A stretch of 64,000 nt of DNA, taken from Bromus sterilis. Lineage: Eukaryota; Streptophyta; Magnoliopsida; Poales; Poaceae. The DNA is taken from positions 337,107,324-337,171,323 of the forward strand of contig OX465598.1 in the NCBI GenBank assembly GCA_950022295.1, read 5' to 3'. This document shows, piece by piece, positions 33,527 through 47,100 of the stretch; positions within the stretch are counted from its first letter, which is position 1; the number at the start of each line of letters is the position of its first letter. The position numbers were made by a program, and so were the translations under genes. The notes below the pieces were generated by a model. The model saw nothing but the letters and a program-made list of their open reading frames with translations. It was not told where the DNA came from and did no database searches.

Positions 33527-34876
33527 CGGGACATACCGGGACCGTTTCGGGACATTCCGGACACTTCTGGAGCACTTCTAGGACCTTCCCAGACCGTTCT
33601 CGGACGTTCCGGAGCCATCCGGATAGTTGCCAAGACCATCCGAGTTACAGTTTAAGCCACCGGATGACCGCGAAGGTTGTCGGGACGCCCAGCGATTATC
33701 CGGAAACTATTCCGGTTGATCCAGGACTTCCCCAGTACCATTCTCATATGTTCCGGAACCACCTGGGACTACTCCAGAGTGATCCGGACATAACCTTAAA
33801 TACCCAGAACTACTTCTGGTGCCCTTATGAACAATTCCATAAATCTCCGGAACTACTTCCGGTACCCGTATGAACTATTCTGCTTTGCTTCCACTAAACC
33901 TTCTACCATACTAGTATTCTAACAGACTACTGCTCGTTAAGTGTGTGACCCAATAGGTTCGGTATAATGCGGACATGACTCAGAACATCTTCCGGGCATA
34001 GGTCAACAACCTTTTGTCAATAGCCAATAATCAACAGCGGAGCCATGGACACCCATGTTGACTCCCACACATACACGAAGAAACTTCGAGTGAACCATTA
34101 TGTTTAGTCATGTACCATTCCCTTTGCTTCGCGATAAATGACAAAGTTAGAGGAGAGAAGTTTGGCACCCATGTGTAACAACTTTTGAACACAAGCCACT
34201 CGTTATCCTCTTTGCTCGTTTGTCCCTTTTCTCGTTATCGTATTCCGGTATCCCCGTGACTGAATCACAATGCGTCTGGCCAGACTATAATGGATACCGT
34301 CATACCGAGTGGGCCCGAAGTGAATATCTTCTTCATCGTGAAGGAGCAAATCCCATTCTTGAACTATCACAGTCACTAGCCACACCATCTGACATACCCA
34401 GAACTTATTTTACTACTTCCCATTTACGGGAGGATTCATCTAAGAACCAAAGCATGTCTTCCTGTGTGAAGCAACTCGATACTCTCATGGTCTAAGGAAT
34501 TACGTATATGATAACATTTCATGATATGACTTATAACGTAGTTACGATGTGATCTCTAAGTATATCATTCAATACTGGGGTCGGTTCAACATCATTGTTC
34601 TGCTAACAATATGTTCCCATTGCTACTGACATCCTTGTTACAAGAACAATGTCCATGATTAAGAAAACGTAATCATCAGTTAGCACATGAGCTGGTCTTA
34701 GAGGCTAAACCAGGAACTCTTGGTGTTTACATTTCCACACATGCAAATGAGTTTTCTTCTGAATCTCACAGTCAGGGTCATTGCAATTATAGCACAGAAA
34801 TATAAACATTAATTACGAACGTGGAAATATATATATAATAACATTTTATTATTGCCTCTAGGGCATATTTCCAACA

Positions 34877-37800
34877 GTCTCCCACTTGCACTAGAGTCAA
34901 TAATATTGTCAGTGCTTGAGCACTTTACACCTATGGCATACCGGTGTAATAAATGCCTCATTTGTGGTATAGACCTCATCTTCGGATCTGACGTTTCAGG
35001 CCCGTTTGTATCTTGCATATCTTCGCGTTTTCACGCTATCATAAAATTCACTAATTTTATCAGTTTAGCTTTGTATATGTTTGAATCATTTGGTAGGACC
35101 TTGGTTCCTTAGAATAAGTCATGAAATCATTCATCAATGTTCCATGAGCTTCAAGCATCTAGGAAACCATACCATGTTCATAAATGAACTGATGATTCAA
35201 AATACCCTCCCTTGTTACTTCTTGAAGCAACAATATACTTAGCCTCTGTTATAGAATTCGCCACAATATCTAACTTTAACACAGTTCCTTCATACTGTGC
35301 CACCCTTATGTGTGAAACACATAATCTCAATTAAAATCGAAAATCGATCGGAGTAAGTATGAAGACTGAATTGGTGTAACTGTTTACATCAAAATTCAGC
35401 TGGTGTAACTTGTTACAACGAGCTCTTCATTATCTCCATTTTCCGAGAAACATATCTTATCTATCATAAGTTTAACTTTTCACTGTTTGTCCAATGATCA
35501 ACATATTGATCAATTTGGTATCTTGCTCATAACCTTTTGAAGCACTGGACATATCTGGTCGTTTTACATATTATGGTGTACATGATTAATCCAAACACAC
35601 GGGTGAGTGGAATTCAATTCAAGTGTTTTTGCTTATCTGTGTTCATCAACACCGATTTCTGCAAACAACTTTTCACCACGACTTCGGCAAGAACATGTTT
35701 CTTGGCATTTCATACTAAACTACTTTAGTATCATGTCAATATGTAGTGTTGGCTTTACCATGATCAGGCACTTACTATCTTCATAGATCACTATGCTCAA
35801 TACTAATGCTATATCAGCCCAAGTTCTTCAACTGAAAACTATTTCCAATGAAGTCCTTATTCGTGTCAAGAAATTTATATCATTTCTAATCAACAATATG
35901 TCATCTACATAAGGTTTTAGAAATATTATTCAGCTCCCACTTACTTTCTTGAATATTCAAGCATCTTCGTTATTCCTGATGAAAACAAACTCTTTTGGCA
36001 ATTTCATCACAACGAAAATTCCAACTCCATTATGCTAGCTCTAGTCCATCACTGGATATCCAAGGCTTGCATCTATTTTTGCATCCTTTGAATCGACAAA
36101 ACATTCCGGTCCTATCACATATACGTCCTTTGTTATATTTCCGTGTAGGAACTTTGTTTTGACGTTCATTCTACCATATCCTATAAATGAGATATGTAGT
36201 AATTGCTAATATAACTCGAACTGACTAAAGCATCTCTACGGTCGAAACTACTTCGCCGTAGTCAACCTTTGAACTTGCTAGAAAACAATTTTCCAACGAG
36301 TTGAGCTTTATGGATAAAACAATTTCATCCGAATCAATTATAGATCCACATATATATATTCTTCAGACTTTTAGTCTTTCGGAGGGTCTACCAAGTTCAA
36401 AACTTGACTTACTTCCATGGATACTATCTCGGATTATTTGGCATTTAGCCAAATCCCGGAGTCAGGGCCCATCAACGCTTCTTTGTATATCACAGGTTTA
36501 TCATTGTCGAACAACAATATCTCGTTTTACATATCATGAATGTTTGTACGAGTTTTGTCTAACCTGTGTGGTTCAGCTGCGCACTTCTCTGAAGATTCAA
36601 CAATCTTTGACAAGTTGCACTGTCCTCCCACTCACTCTTTTGTAAGAAACTATTTTTCTTCAAAAGACATTGTTCTTAACAGCAAACAGTTTTGCTTTTG
36701 TGTAGTGATAGAGGAATACCAAAACTTTTGGCATAACCTTAACAAAGTAGCACTTATATGATTTGGGGTTTTGAGTATGTCAAACATATGCCTCATATAC
36801 CCAAATTTTAAGAAAAGACAACATGGTTTTAACAGTCCATACCACATCTAATATGGTGTCATTTCAACAGATTTGATGGTGCTCTTTTCAGTGTAAAAGT
36901 TGTAGTCACTAACGCATAACTTTAATAAGTATAATGGCAAATTGATAAACTTCATATTTGATCTTACCGTGTCATACATGGATTGATTACATCTCTCGAA
37001 CACTTTACTCATAGTGGTGTTCCGGGAGACGCAAGTTATGACACTTCTTCACAACTCATCAGACGTTCGCTAAACTTGTAACTCAAATATTACTTTCTAC
37101 AATCTAATTTGCAGAAGCTTTATTTTCTTGTTACAATGAATTTCTATTTCACTCTAAAATTCCTTGAACATTTCAAAGATTTCAGACGTATGTCTCTATT
37201 GAACAGATATCCACATATCTACTTCAACTCATGAGTGAAGATAGGGAATCCACTGCACACAACTACACTTATTGGACTACACACATCATCATGTATGATT
37301 ACCAATGGTTTAGTTGCCCGTTCATGTATGGCCTATTAACGGTGTTTTAGTCACATTAATTCGAGACAAAGATCGCAAGCGTCAAGTGATTCATAATCAT
37401 ATGACTCAAAAGTCCATCACTTATGGAAATTCTTCATGCATGTTATGTCACTTGTGATAAACGGCAGTGCCACATCTATGTGGTATTTCTGTTAGTCTTG
37501 CGACGTTTAGCGTCAGTGTTATGAATGTTTAGTATTATTATCAAGATTCATAACATACACCCTATTCATAATGGAAGTATGGTCTTTACGTTATTCATAG
37601 CTTTGAACAACTCTCTTGCAACAAACATGATTCAAAATGATGTTTTGCAACAAGGCTAAAGTGTAGTAACAATTTACTCAACTCTAAAATGAATTATGAA
37701 GATAATCATAGAGTCAACACACGGTATAGTAAACCTTTTACCGTGTTCCCGAGCGTGTCAAAACTCATCATTAGCTAGTCATAAAGGCCATAGTATTTCT

Positions 37801-39924
37801 TGCATCGAGTTGCAACAATATGCAATCGATGTGATATTCCGGTGATCAACAGTTTAATCACAATATACAGAATCCACAATTAACTGCTTAATCATGATTC
37901 CCAAGAATTACATCTCTTGACCAGCAATGAATTCATCTATAACTCCGTATGACTTTCATTTCTGAGTTGGTTATTCCAGTCTTCTTTCGTTTTGCCTTTA
38001 TACGTATCATAGTTCTATTTCCAATGTCACTCCTACTCACAGAAGATCACACATGATCAAGGGTGGCGCAGGCCATGGACTTTCCGGCGTGTAAGTCTTA
38101 CTAACACCCTATGGAACTTCCTTTCCCTTAATCCTCATCATCATATGATCATTGTTCTTCTGGATCCCACACTTATCAGTTTTGTTTAGAGCACAATGAA
38201 CATTTTCACTAATGCTTACAATCATACATTGTACTAGATATCTTATATCCAACATTAATTGTCTTACTACTGAAAACTTATTTTTCAGTTCCATGAATAT
38301 AACATAACTATCCCAAACTTTTCGAAGTTCGGGTTTCATGGTGGTGAAGACAATGCACTTAGCTGTCGTGGAATTCTAGCATTTTGGATTATGGACATAA
38401 GTCACATCATCCATAGCATTAGCGGGAGAGCATCAAAAATTTGCGATAGGACAAGCTACTTCTCGACACTATTGAGGATAGTCCTCACAATACGGTACCA
38501 ATCGTAAAGTTTTTACTAGATAAAACAGTTAATCAAAATCAATTGGGAAGGTGGTAACGCGAGCCATTATTCTACAACGATAATGCAAATACTAAGACTT
38601 TGTTCATAATTAAGTTGCACTTGTGATTAATCAATTTAATTACTTAGTGCGCTCCCACTCAGATCAATATCTCTCGTAATTGATGCTGGAGTGATTCAAG
38701 ATCCAACACAATCGTCCGCCATTGATGTGACATCACTGATGACTTAGACTAGACCGGTAGGCCAACTTGCCAATCACGCCAAAGGTGATTCTTGTTCATC
38801 TTTCGATGGGCGTGTTCCGGTAGCAAACTTTTATCCAAACCGTCAAGACAACCAAGTGTAATGTGTTGTGTGTTCTTTTAACACACCCACCTTTTATGCG
38901 TCTCACCGTGTGCACCCATGTGACATGACCTGCTCCGATGTGAAACATAGTATAGACGGTGCTACAGTTGGAAGAACACTATCAACTTGATATTGTTTTG
39001 CGAGAGATCACCCTAATAAAATACGACTAACGCGCATCAAACAAGGGTGCATCAAAGGGATAAACATCACATGCAGTTCATAAGATTATGTGATATAGTA
39101 TAGCCCTTTGCTTCGTGAAGTCTTCATTGTCTTCACGTCGTCGTGGTTGAAGTCACCGTGTCCACCAACTTTGTCCTTGGCGCCGGGAATATCACCACGG
39201 CTTCCGGCATGTGCGTCGGGGTCCACCTCCGCATCGTAGATCATCACCTTGCATCTATCTATTGCTTTGCCTCGAGCTAATAAACAGTTCTGGCACGCAG
39301 GCCATAATTAAGTGAAAATCATATGACTCCAGTCATCATGCCGTACCACGACACGCAGGTCGCGAATAAATATTACATCATATAGCATCTCATACAAACA
39401 CATTGCAAATCTTGAAGGCTATACCACATTACATGCATACTCTGCAAAAACGAGTTAGATCGCCATCTACACGGGTTGTTGCAACTTATATCGTGGTTGT
39501 TAAGCAGGTTTACAAGGCAAACGAGAAACCCTAGACAAAACAAAAACACGATACTTCTTTTGTTGCTAGTTTAACATACGGGGTGCGTGTAGCAACTAAT
39601 GCCACAAGCCAAACTTCGTTAAACGCGTGACCCCCGTGTGGATTTGAGTTCATAAAATCCACAAGCCCGTTCATGTAAAATTTTCTATAGCAAGACTAGG
39701 ATGAGATCCAAGGAATTTGATGTAGTCCATGATCAAGGCAACCAACATACTAAGAGCAGCATAGAGGGATCATGGCAAAACTCAAACCTTGTAGCAAAAT
39801 CACATCATGCCGTCGAGCAAAGAAACGATCACATGATAGGGAAGCAAACAAGAAAATCAATGCCTCATATCAACATATGATCTACCTAAACATGCATCTA
39901 ATCAAGGATCGCTCATGATACCAC
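34877..39924 (-). mobile_element. Copia internal region 1, degenerate coding
   Basis: The 5,048 bp between LTR1 and LTR2 hold no long frame. Short minus-strand pieces still recall Copia proteins: MKPELRKVW and FMELKNKF at 38270-38339 (gag-like), and MWYG, LKFGY and FEEK at 36650-36847 (end of integrase region). The purine tract is at 34877-34887. The element therefore depends on proteins from elsewhere. It looks identical to 42053-47100 wherever I compared them. Confidence 0.75.
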
Positions 39925-42052
39925 TGTTGGGAAACGTAGTAGAAAACAAAAAAATTCGGCCTACGAATCAAGAACCCAAGATCATCCAAGAAGATTGCAT
40001 ACAAGGTTTTAGGTCATGGCTCACCAACCGATGTAGCGGAAGTAGAGTTGGTGAAGCTCGTGGACGTAGTGGAAGTAGATCTCGCAAGTTCTCCCACGAA
40101 CAGTCCCTCGATCAATCCCACGAACAAGTCCCGCGATCTAGTCCCACGGACAAGTCCCATGAACAAGCTCCTCGAAGAAGGGTCGAAGGTACGACCCCTC
40201 CATTAGTATCCACACATCCCGTAGCAGCAATCCAGCAGCGCTCCGCCGTCCAGAGATGAACGCCACCGAGAAAACTAGAGGGAGAAAACCCTAACGGATT
40301 CCGATCTAGAACAGCGTCTAAACCGGGGTCTAAAAGTGGAGCAACGGGGTTTAGAGGAGGGAGGGTGGCGCATAGGCCTTGGGGACAAGTTGTGCTGCGC
40401 CCCCCACCCCTCCCCCACATTATATAGGTGGCCAAGAGGCCCTTGGGGCGCAATAAGGGGGGTGGGGAGTCCAACTTGGACTCCCAAACCTCCCAAACCT
40501 TCCCACCGGAAACCTGCCATATTGGAGAGTTGGACTTTCCACCTGGAGGGGGATTCCTTCCCCTTGGTGCGCCCCCACCCCTTGGCCGACCAGGGCAGCC
40601 TAGGTGGCTTTCCCCCCAAGGCTAGGGGCGCAGGGGAGTGGGTGGTACTGCCCGGAACCTTCCGGAACCTTCCATGACCTTCTAGAAGCTTCCAGGACCT
40701 TCCGGGACATACCGGGACTGTTTCGGGACATTCCGGACACTTCTGGAGCACTTCTAGGACCTTCCCAGACCGTTCTCGGACGTTCCGGAGCCATCCGGAT
40801 AGTTGCCAAGACCATCCGAGTTACAGTTTAAGCCACCGGATGACCGCGAAGGTTGTCGGGACGCCCAGCGATTATCCGGAAACTATTCCGGTTGATCCAG
40901 GACTTCCCCAGTACCATTCTCATATGTTCCGGAACCACCTGGGACTACTCCAGAGTGATCCGGACATAACCTTAAATACCCAGAACTACTTCTGGTGCCC
41001 TTATGAACAATTCCATAAATCTCCGGAACTACTTCCGGTACCCGTATGAACTATTCTGCTTTGCTTCCACTAAACCTTCTACCATACTAGTATTCTAACA
41101 GACTACTGCTCGTTAAGTGTGTGACCCAATAGGTTCGGTATAATGCGGACATGACTCAGAACATCTTCCGGGCATAGGTCAACAACCTTTTGTCAATAGC
41201 CAATAATCAACAGCGGAGCCATGGACACCCATGTTGACTCCCACACATACACGAAGAAACTTCGAGTGAACCATTATGTTTAGTCATGTACCATTCCCTT
41301 TGCTTCGCGATAAATGACAAAGTTAGAGGAGAGAAGTTTGGCACCCATGTGTAACAACTTTTGAACACAAGCCACTCGTTATCCTCTTTGCTCGTTTGTC
41401 CCTTTTCTCGTTATCGTATTCCGGTATCCCCGTGACTGAATCACAATGCGTCTGGCCAGACTATAATGGATACCGTCATACCGAGTGGGCCCGAAGTGAA
41501 TATCTTCTTCATCGTGAAGGAGCAAATCCCATTCTTGAACTATCACAGTCACTAGCCACACCATCTGACATACCCAGAACTTATTTTACTACTTCCCATT
41601 TACGGGAGGATTCATCTAAGAACCAAAGCATGTCTTCCTGTGTGAAGCAACTCGATACTCTCATGGTCTAAGGAATTACGTATATGATAACATTTCATGA
41701 TATGACTTATAACGTAGTTACGATGTGATCTCTAAGTATATCATTCAATACTGGGGTCGGTTCAACATCATTGTTCTGCTAACAATATGTTCCCATTGCT
41801 ACTGACATCCTTGTTACAAGAACAATGTCCATGATTAAGAAAACGTAATCATCAGTTAGCACATGAGCTGGTCTTAGAGGCTAAACCAGGAACTCTTGGT
41901 GTTTACATTTCCACACATGCAAATGAGTTTTCTTCTGAATCTCACAGTCAGGGTCATTGCAATTATAGCACAGAAATATAAACATTAATTACGAACGTGG
42001 AAATATATATATAATAACATTTTATTATTGCCTCTAGGGCATATTTCCAACA
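39925..42052 (-). repeat. Copia LTR2 (2,128 bp)
   Basis: Copy of LTR1 at +7,176 bp. The GAA/TTC array is at 40655-40702 and the TATA box at 40419-40426. It differs from LTR1 at one position that I could see. Confidence 0.93.
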
Positions 42053-45000
42053 GTCTCCCACTTGCACTAGAGTCAATAATATTGTCAGTGCTTGAGCACT
42101 TTACACCTATGGCATACCGGTGTAATAAATGCCTCATTTGTGGTATAGACCTCATCTTCGGATCTGACGTTTCAGGCCCGTTTGTATCTTGCATATCTTC
42201 GCGTTTTCACGCTATCATAAAATTCACTAATTTTATCAGTTTAGCTTTGTATATGTTTGAATCATTTGGTAGGACCTTGGTTCCTTAGAATAAGTCATGA
42301 AATCATTCATCAATGTTCCATGAGCTTCAAGCATCTAGGAAACCATACCATGTTCATAAATGAACTGATGATTCAAAATACCCTCCCTTGTTACTTCTTG
42401 AAGCAACAATATACTTAGCCTCTGTTATAGAATTCGCCACAATATCTAACTTTAACACAGTTCCTTCATACTGTGCCACCCTTATGTGTGAAACACATAA
42501 TCTCAATTAAAATCGAAAATCGATCGGAGTAAGTATGAAGACTGAATTGGTGTAACTGTTTACATCAAAATTCAGCTGGTGTAACTTGTTACAACGAGCT
42601 CTTCATTATCTCCATTTTCCGAGAAACATATCTTATCTATCATAAGTTTAACTTTTCACTGTTTGTCCAATGATCAACATATTGATCAATTTGGTATCTT
42701 GCTCATAACCTTTTGAAGCACTGGACATATCTGGTCGTTTTACATATTATGGTGTACATGATTAATCCAAACACACGGGTGAGTGGAATTCAATTCAAGT
42801 GTTTTTGCTTATCTGTGTTCATCAACACCGATTTCTGCAAACAACTTTTCACCACGACTTCGGCAAGAACATGTTTCTTGGCATTTCATACTAAACTACT
42901 TTAGTATCATGTCAATATGTAGTGTTGGCTTTACCATGATCAGGCACTTACTATCTTCATAGATCACTATGCTCAATACTAATGCTATATCAGCCCAAGT
43001 TCTTCAACTGAAAACTATTTCCAATGAAGTCCTTATTCGTGTCAAGAAATTTATATCATTTCTAATCAACAATATGTCATCTACATAAGGTTTTAGAAAT
43101 ATTATTCAGCTCCCACTTACTTTCTTGAATATTCAAGCATCTTCGTTATTCCTGATGAAAACAAACTCTTTTGGCAATTTCATCACAACGAAAATTCCAA
43201 CTCCATTATGCTAGCTCTAGTCCATCACTGGATATCCAAGGCTTGCATCTATTTTTGCATCCTTTGAATCGACAAAACATTCCGGTCCTATCACATATAC
43301 GTCCTTTGTTATATTTCCGTGTAGGAACTTTGTTTTGACGTTCATTCTACCATATCCTATAAATGAGATATGTAGTAATTGCTAATATAACTCGAACTGA
43401 CTAAAGCATCTCTACGGTCGAAACTACTTCGCCGTAGTCAACCTTTGAACTTGCTAGAAAACAATTTTCCAACGAGTTGAGCTTTATGGATAAAACAATT
43501 TCATCCGAATCAATTATAGATCCACATATATATATTCTTCAGACTTTTAGTCTTTCGGAGGGTCTACCAAGTTCAAAACTTGACTTACTTCCATGGATAC
43601 TATCTCGGATTATTTGGCATTTAGCCAAATCCCGGAGTCAGGGCCCATCAACGCTTCTTTGTATATCACAGGTTTATCATTGTCGAACAACAATATCTCG
43701 TTTTACATATCATGAATGTTTGTACGAGTTTTGTCTAACCTGTGTGGTTCAGCTGCGCACTTCTCTGAAGATTCAACAATCTTTGACAAGTTGCACTGTC
43801 CTCCCACTCACTCTTTTGTAAGAAACTATTTTTCTTCAAAAGACATTGTTCTTAACAGCAAACAGTTTTGCTTTTGTGTAGTGATAGAGGAATACCAAAA
43901 CTTTTGGCATAACCTTAACAAAGTAGCACTTATATGATTTGGGGTTTTGAGTATGTCAAACATATGCCTCATATACCCAAATTTTAAGAAAAGACAACAT
44001 GGTTTTAACAGTCCATACCACATCTAATATGGTGTCATTTCAACAGATTTGATGGTGCTCTTTTCAGTGTAAAAGTTGTAGTCACTAACGCATAACTTTA
44101 ATAAGTATAATGGCAAATTGATAAACTTCATATTTGATCTTACCGTGTCATACATGGATTGATTACATCTCTCGAACACTTTACTCATAGTGGTGTTCCG
44201 GGAGACGCAAGTTATGACACTTCTTCACAACTCATCAGACGTTCGCTAAACTTGTAACTCAAATATTACTTTCTACAATCTAATTTGCAGAAGCTTTATT
44301 TTCTTGTTACAATGAATTTCTATTTCACTCTAAAATTCCTTGAACATTTCAAAGATTTCAGACGTATGTCTCTATTGAACAGATATCCACATATCTACTT
44401 CAACTCATGAGTGAAGATAGGGAATCCACTGCACACAACTACACTTATTGGACTACACACATCATCATGTATGATTACCAATGGTTTAGTTGCCCGTTCA
44501 TGTATGGCCTATTAACGGTGTTTTAGTCACATTAATTCGAGACAAAGATCGCAAGCGTCAAGTGATTCATAATCATATGACTCAAAAGTCCATCACTTAT
44601 GGAAATTCTTCATGCATGTTATGTCACTTGTGATAAACGGCAGTGCCACATCTATGTGGTATTTCTGTTAGTCTTGCGACGTTTAGCGTCAGTGTTATGA
44701 ATGTTTAGTATTATTATCAAGATTCATAACATACACCCTATTCATAATGGAAGTATGGTCTTTACGTTATTCATAGCTTTGAACAACTCTCTTGCAACAA
44801 ACATGATTCAAAATGATGTTTTGCAACAAGGCTAAAGTGTAGTAACAATTTACTCAACTCTAAAATGAATTATGAAGATAATCATAGAGTCAACACACGG
44901 TATAGTAAACCTTTTACCGTGTTCCCGAGCGTGTCAAAACTCATCATTAGCTAGTCATAAAGGCCATAGTATTTCTTGCATCGAGTTGCAACAATATGCA

Positions 45001-47100
45001 ATCGATGTGATATTCCGGTGATCAACAGTTTAATCACAATATACAGAATCCACAATTAACTGCTTAATCATGATTCCCAAGAATTACATCTCTTGACCAG
45101 CAATGAATTCATCTATAACTCCGTATGACTTTCATTTCTGAGTTGGTTATTCCAGTCTTCTTTCGTTTTGCCTTTATACGTATCATAGTTCTATTTCCAA
45201 TGTCACTCCTACTCACAGAAGATCACACATGATCAAGGGTGGCGCAGGCCATGGACTTTCCGGCGTGTAAGTCTTACTAACACCCTATGGAACTTCCTTT
45301 CCCTTAATCCTCATCATCATATGATCATTGTTCTTCTGGATCCCACACTTATCAGTTTTGTTTAGAGCACAATGAACATTTTCACTAATGCTTACAATCA
45401 TACATTGTACTAGATATCTTATATCCAACATTAATTGTCTTACTACTGAAAACTTATTTTTCAGTTCCATGAATATAACATAACTATCCCAAACTTTTCG
45501 AAGTTCGGGTTTCATGGTGGTGAAGACAATGCACTTAGCTGTCGTGGAATTCTAGCATTTTGGATTATGGACATAAGTCACATCATCCATAGCATTAGCG
45601 GGAGAGCATCAAAAATTTGCGATAGGACAAGCTACTTCTCGACACTATTGAGGATAGTCCTCACAATACGGTACCAATCGTAAAGTTTTTACTAGATAAA
45701 ACAGTTAATCAAAATCAATTGGGAAGGTGGTAACGCGAGCCATTATTCTACAACGATAATGCAAATACTAAGACTTTGTTCATAATTAAGTTGCACTTGT
45801 GATTAATCAATTTAATTACTTAGTGCGCTCCCACTCAGATCAATATCTCTCGTAATTGATGCTGGAGTGATTCAAGATCCAACACAATCGTCCGCCATTG
45901 ATGTGACATCACTGATGACTTAGACTAGACCGGTAGGCCAACTTGCCAATCACGCCAAAGGTGATTCTTGTTCATCTTTCGATGGGCGTGTTCCGGTAGC
46001 AAACTTTTATCCAAACCGTCAAGACAACCAAGTGTAATGTGTTGTGTGTTCTTTTAACACACCCACCTTTTATGCGTCTCACCGTGTGCACCCATGTGAC
46101 ATGACCTGCTCCGATGTGAAACATAGTATAGACGGTGCTACAGTTGGAAGAACACTATCAACTTGATATTGTTTTGCGAGAGATCACCCTAATAAAATAC
46201 GACTAACGCGCATCAAACAAGGGTGCATCAAAGGGATAAACATCACATGCAGTTCATAAGATTATGTGATATAGTATAGCCCTTTGCTTCGTGAAGTCTT
46301 CATTGTCTTCACGTCGTCGTGGTTGAAGTCACCGTGTCCACCAACTTTGTCCTTGGCGCCGGGAATATCACCACGGCTTCCGGCATGTGCGTCGGGGTCC
46401 ACCTCCGCATCGTAGATCATCACCTTGCATCTATCTATTGCTTTGCCTCGAGCTAATAAACAGTTCTGGCACGCAGGCCATAATTAAGTGAAAATCATAT
46501 GACTCCAGTCATCATGCCGTACCACGACACGCAGGTCGCGAATAAATATTACATCATATAGCATCTCATACAAACACATTGCAAATCTTGAAGGCTATAC
46601 CACATTACATGCATACTCTGCAAAAACGAGTTAGATCGCCATCTACACGGGTTGTTGCAACTTATATCGTGGTTGTTAAGCAGGTTTACAAGGCAAACGA
46701 GAAACCCTAGACAAAACAAAAACACGATACTTCTTTTGTTGCTAGTTTAACATACGGGGTGCGTGTAGCAACTAATGCCACAAGCCAAACTTCGTTAAAC
46801 GCGTGACCCCCGTGTGGATTTGAGTTCATAAAATCCACAAGCCCGTTCATGTAAAATTTTCTATAGCAAGACTAGGATGAGATCCAAGGAATTTGATGTA
46901 GTCCATGATCAAGGCAACCAACATACTAAGAGCAGCATAGAGGGATCATGGCAAAACTCAAACCTTGTAGCAAAATCACATCATGCCGTCGAGCAAAGAA
47001 ACGATCACATGATAGGGAAGCAAACAAGAAAATCAATGCCTCATATCAACATATGATCTACCTAAACATGCATCTAATCAAGGATCGCTCATGATACCAC
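42053..47100 (-). mobile_element. Copia internal region 2, degenerate coding
   Basis: Copy of internal region 1, offset by 7,176 bp, with the same broken gag-like (45446-45515) and integrase-like (43826-44023) remnants. No difference from internal region 1 was noticed. The identical disabling changes show that the two were copied as a unit after the coding region had already decayed. Confidence 0.75.

Larger units (their letters stand above)
32749..34876 (-). repeat. Copia LTR1 (2,128 bp)
   Basis: The LTR has TG...CA borders on minus. The U3 part contains a phased GAA/TTC array (33479-33526) and a TATA box (33243-33250). About 470-500 bp remain from there to the LTR end for R and U5. Compared with LTR2, I see a single difference (C at 33542 against T at 40718, within one base). 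Several open frames of 60-158 codons on both strands recur in every LTR and are not genes. Confidence 0.93.

Noticed and set aside
33099..33575. Open frames of 113-158 codons on both strands within each Copia LTR
   Set aside because: They recur at the same place in all three LTRs, overlap each other on opposite strands, carry no domain and consist of the GC-rich U3/R sequence and the GAA/TTC array.
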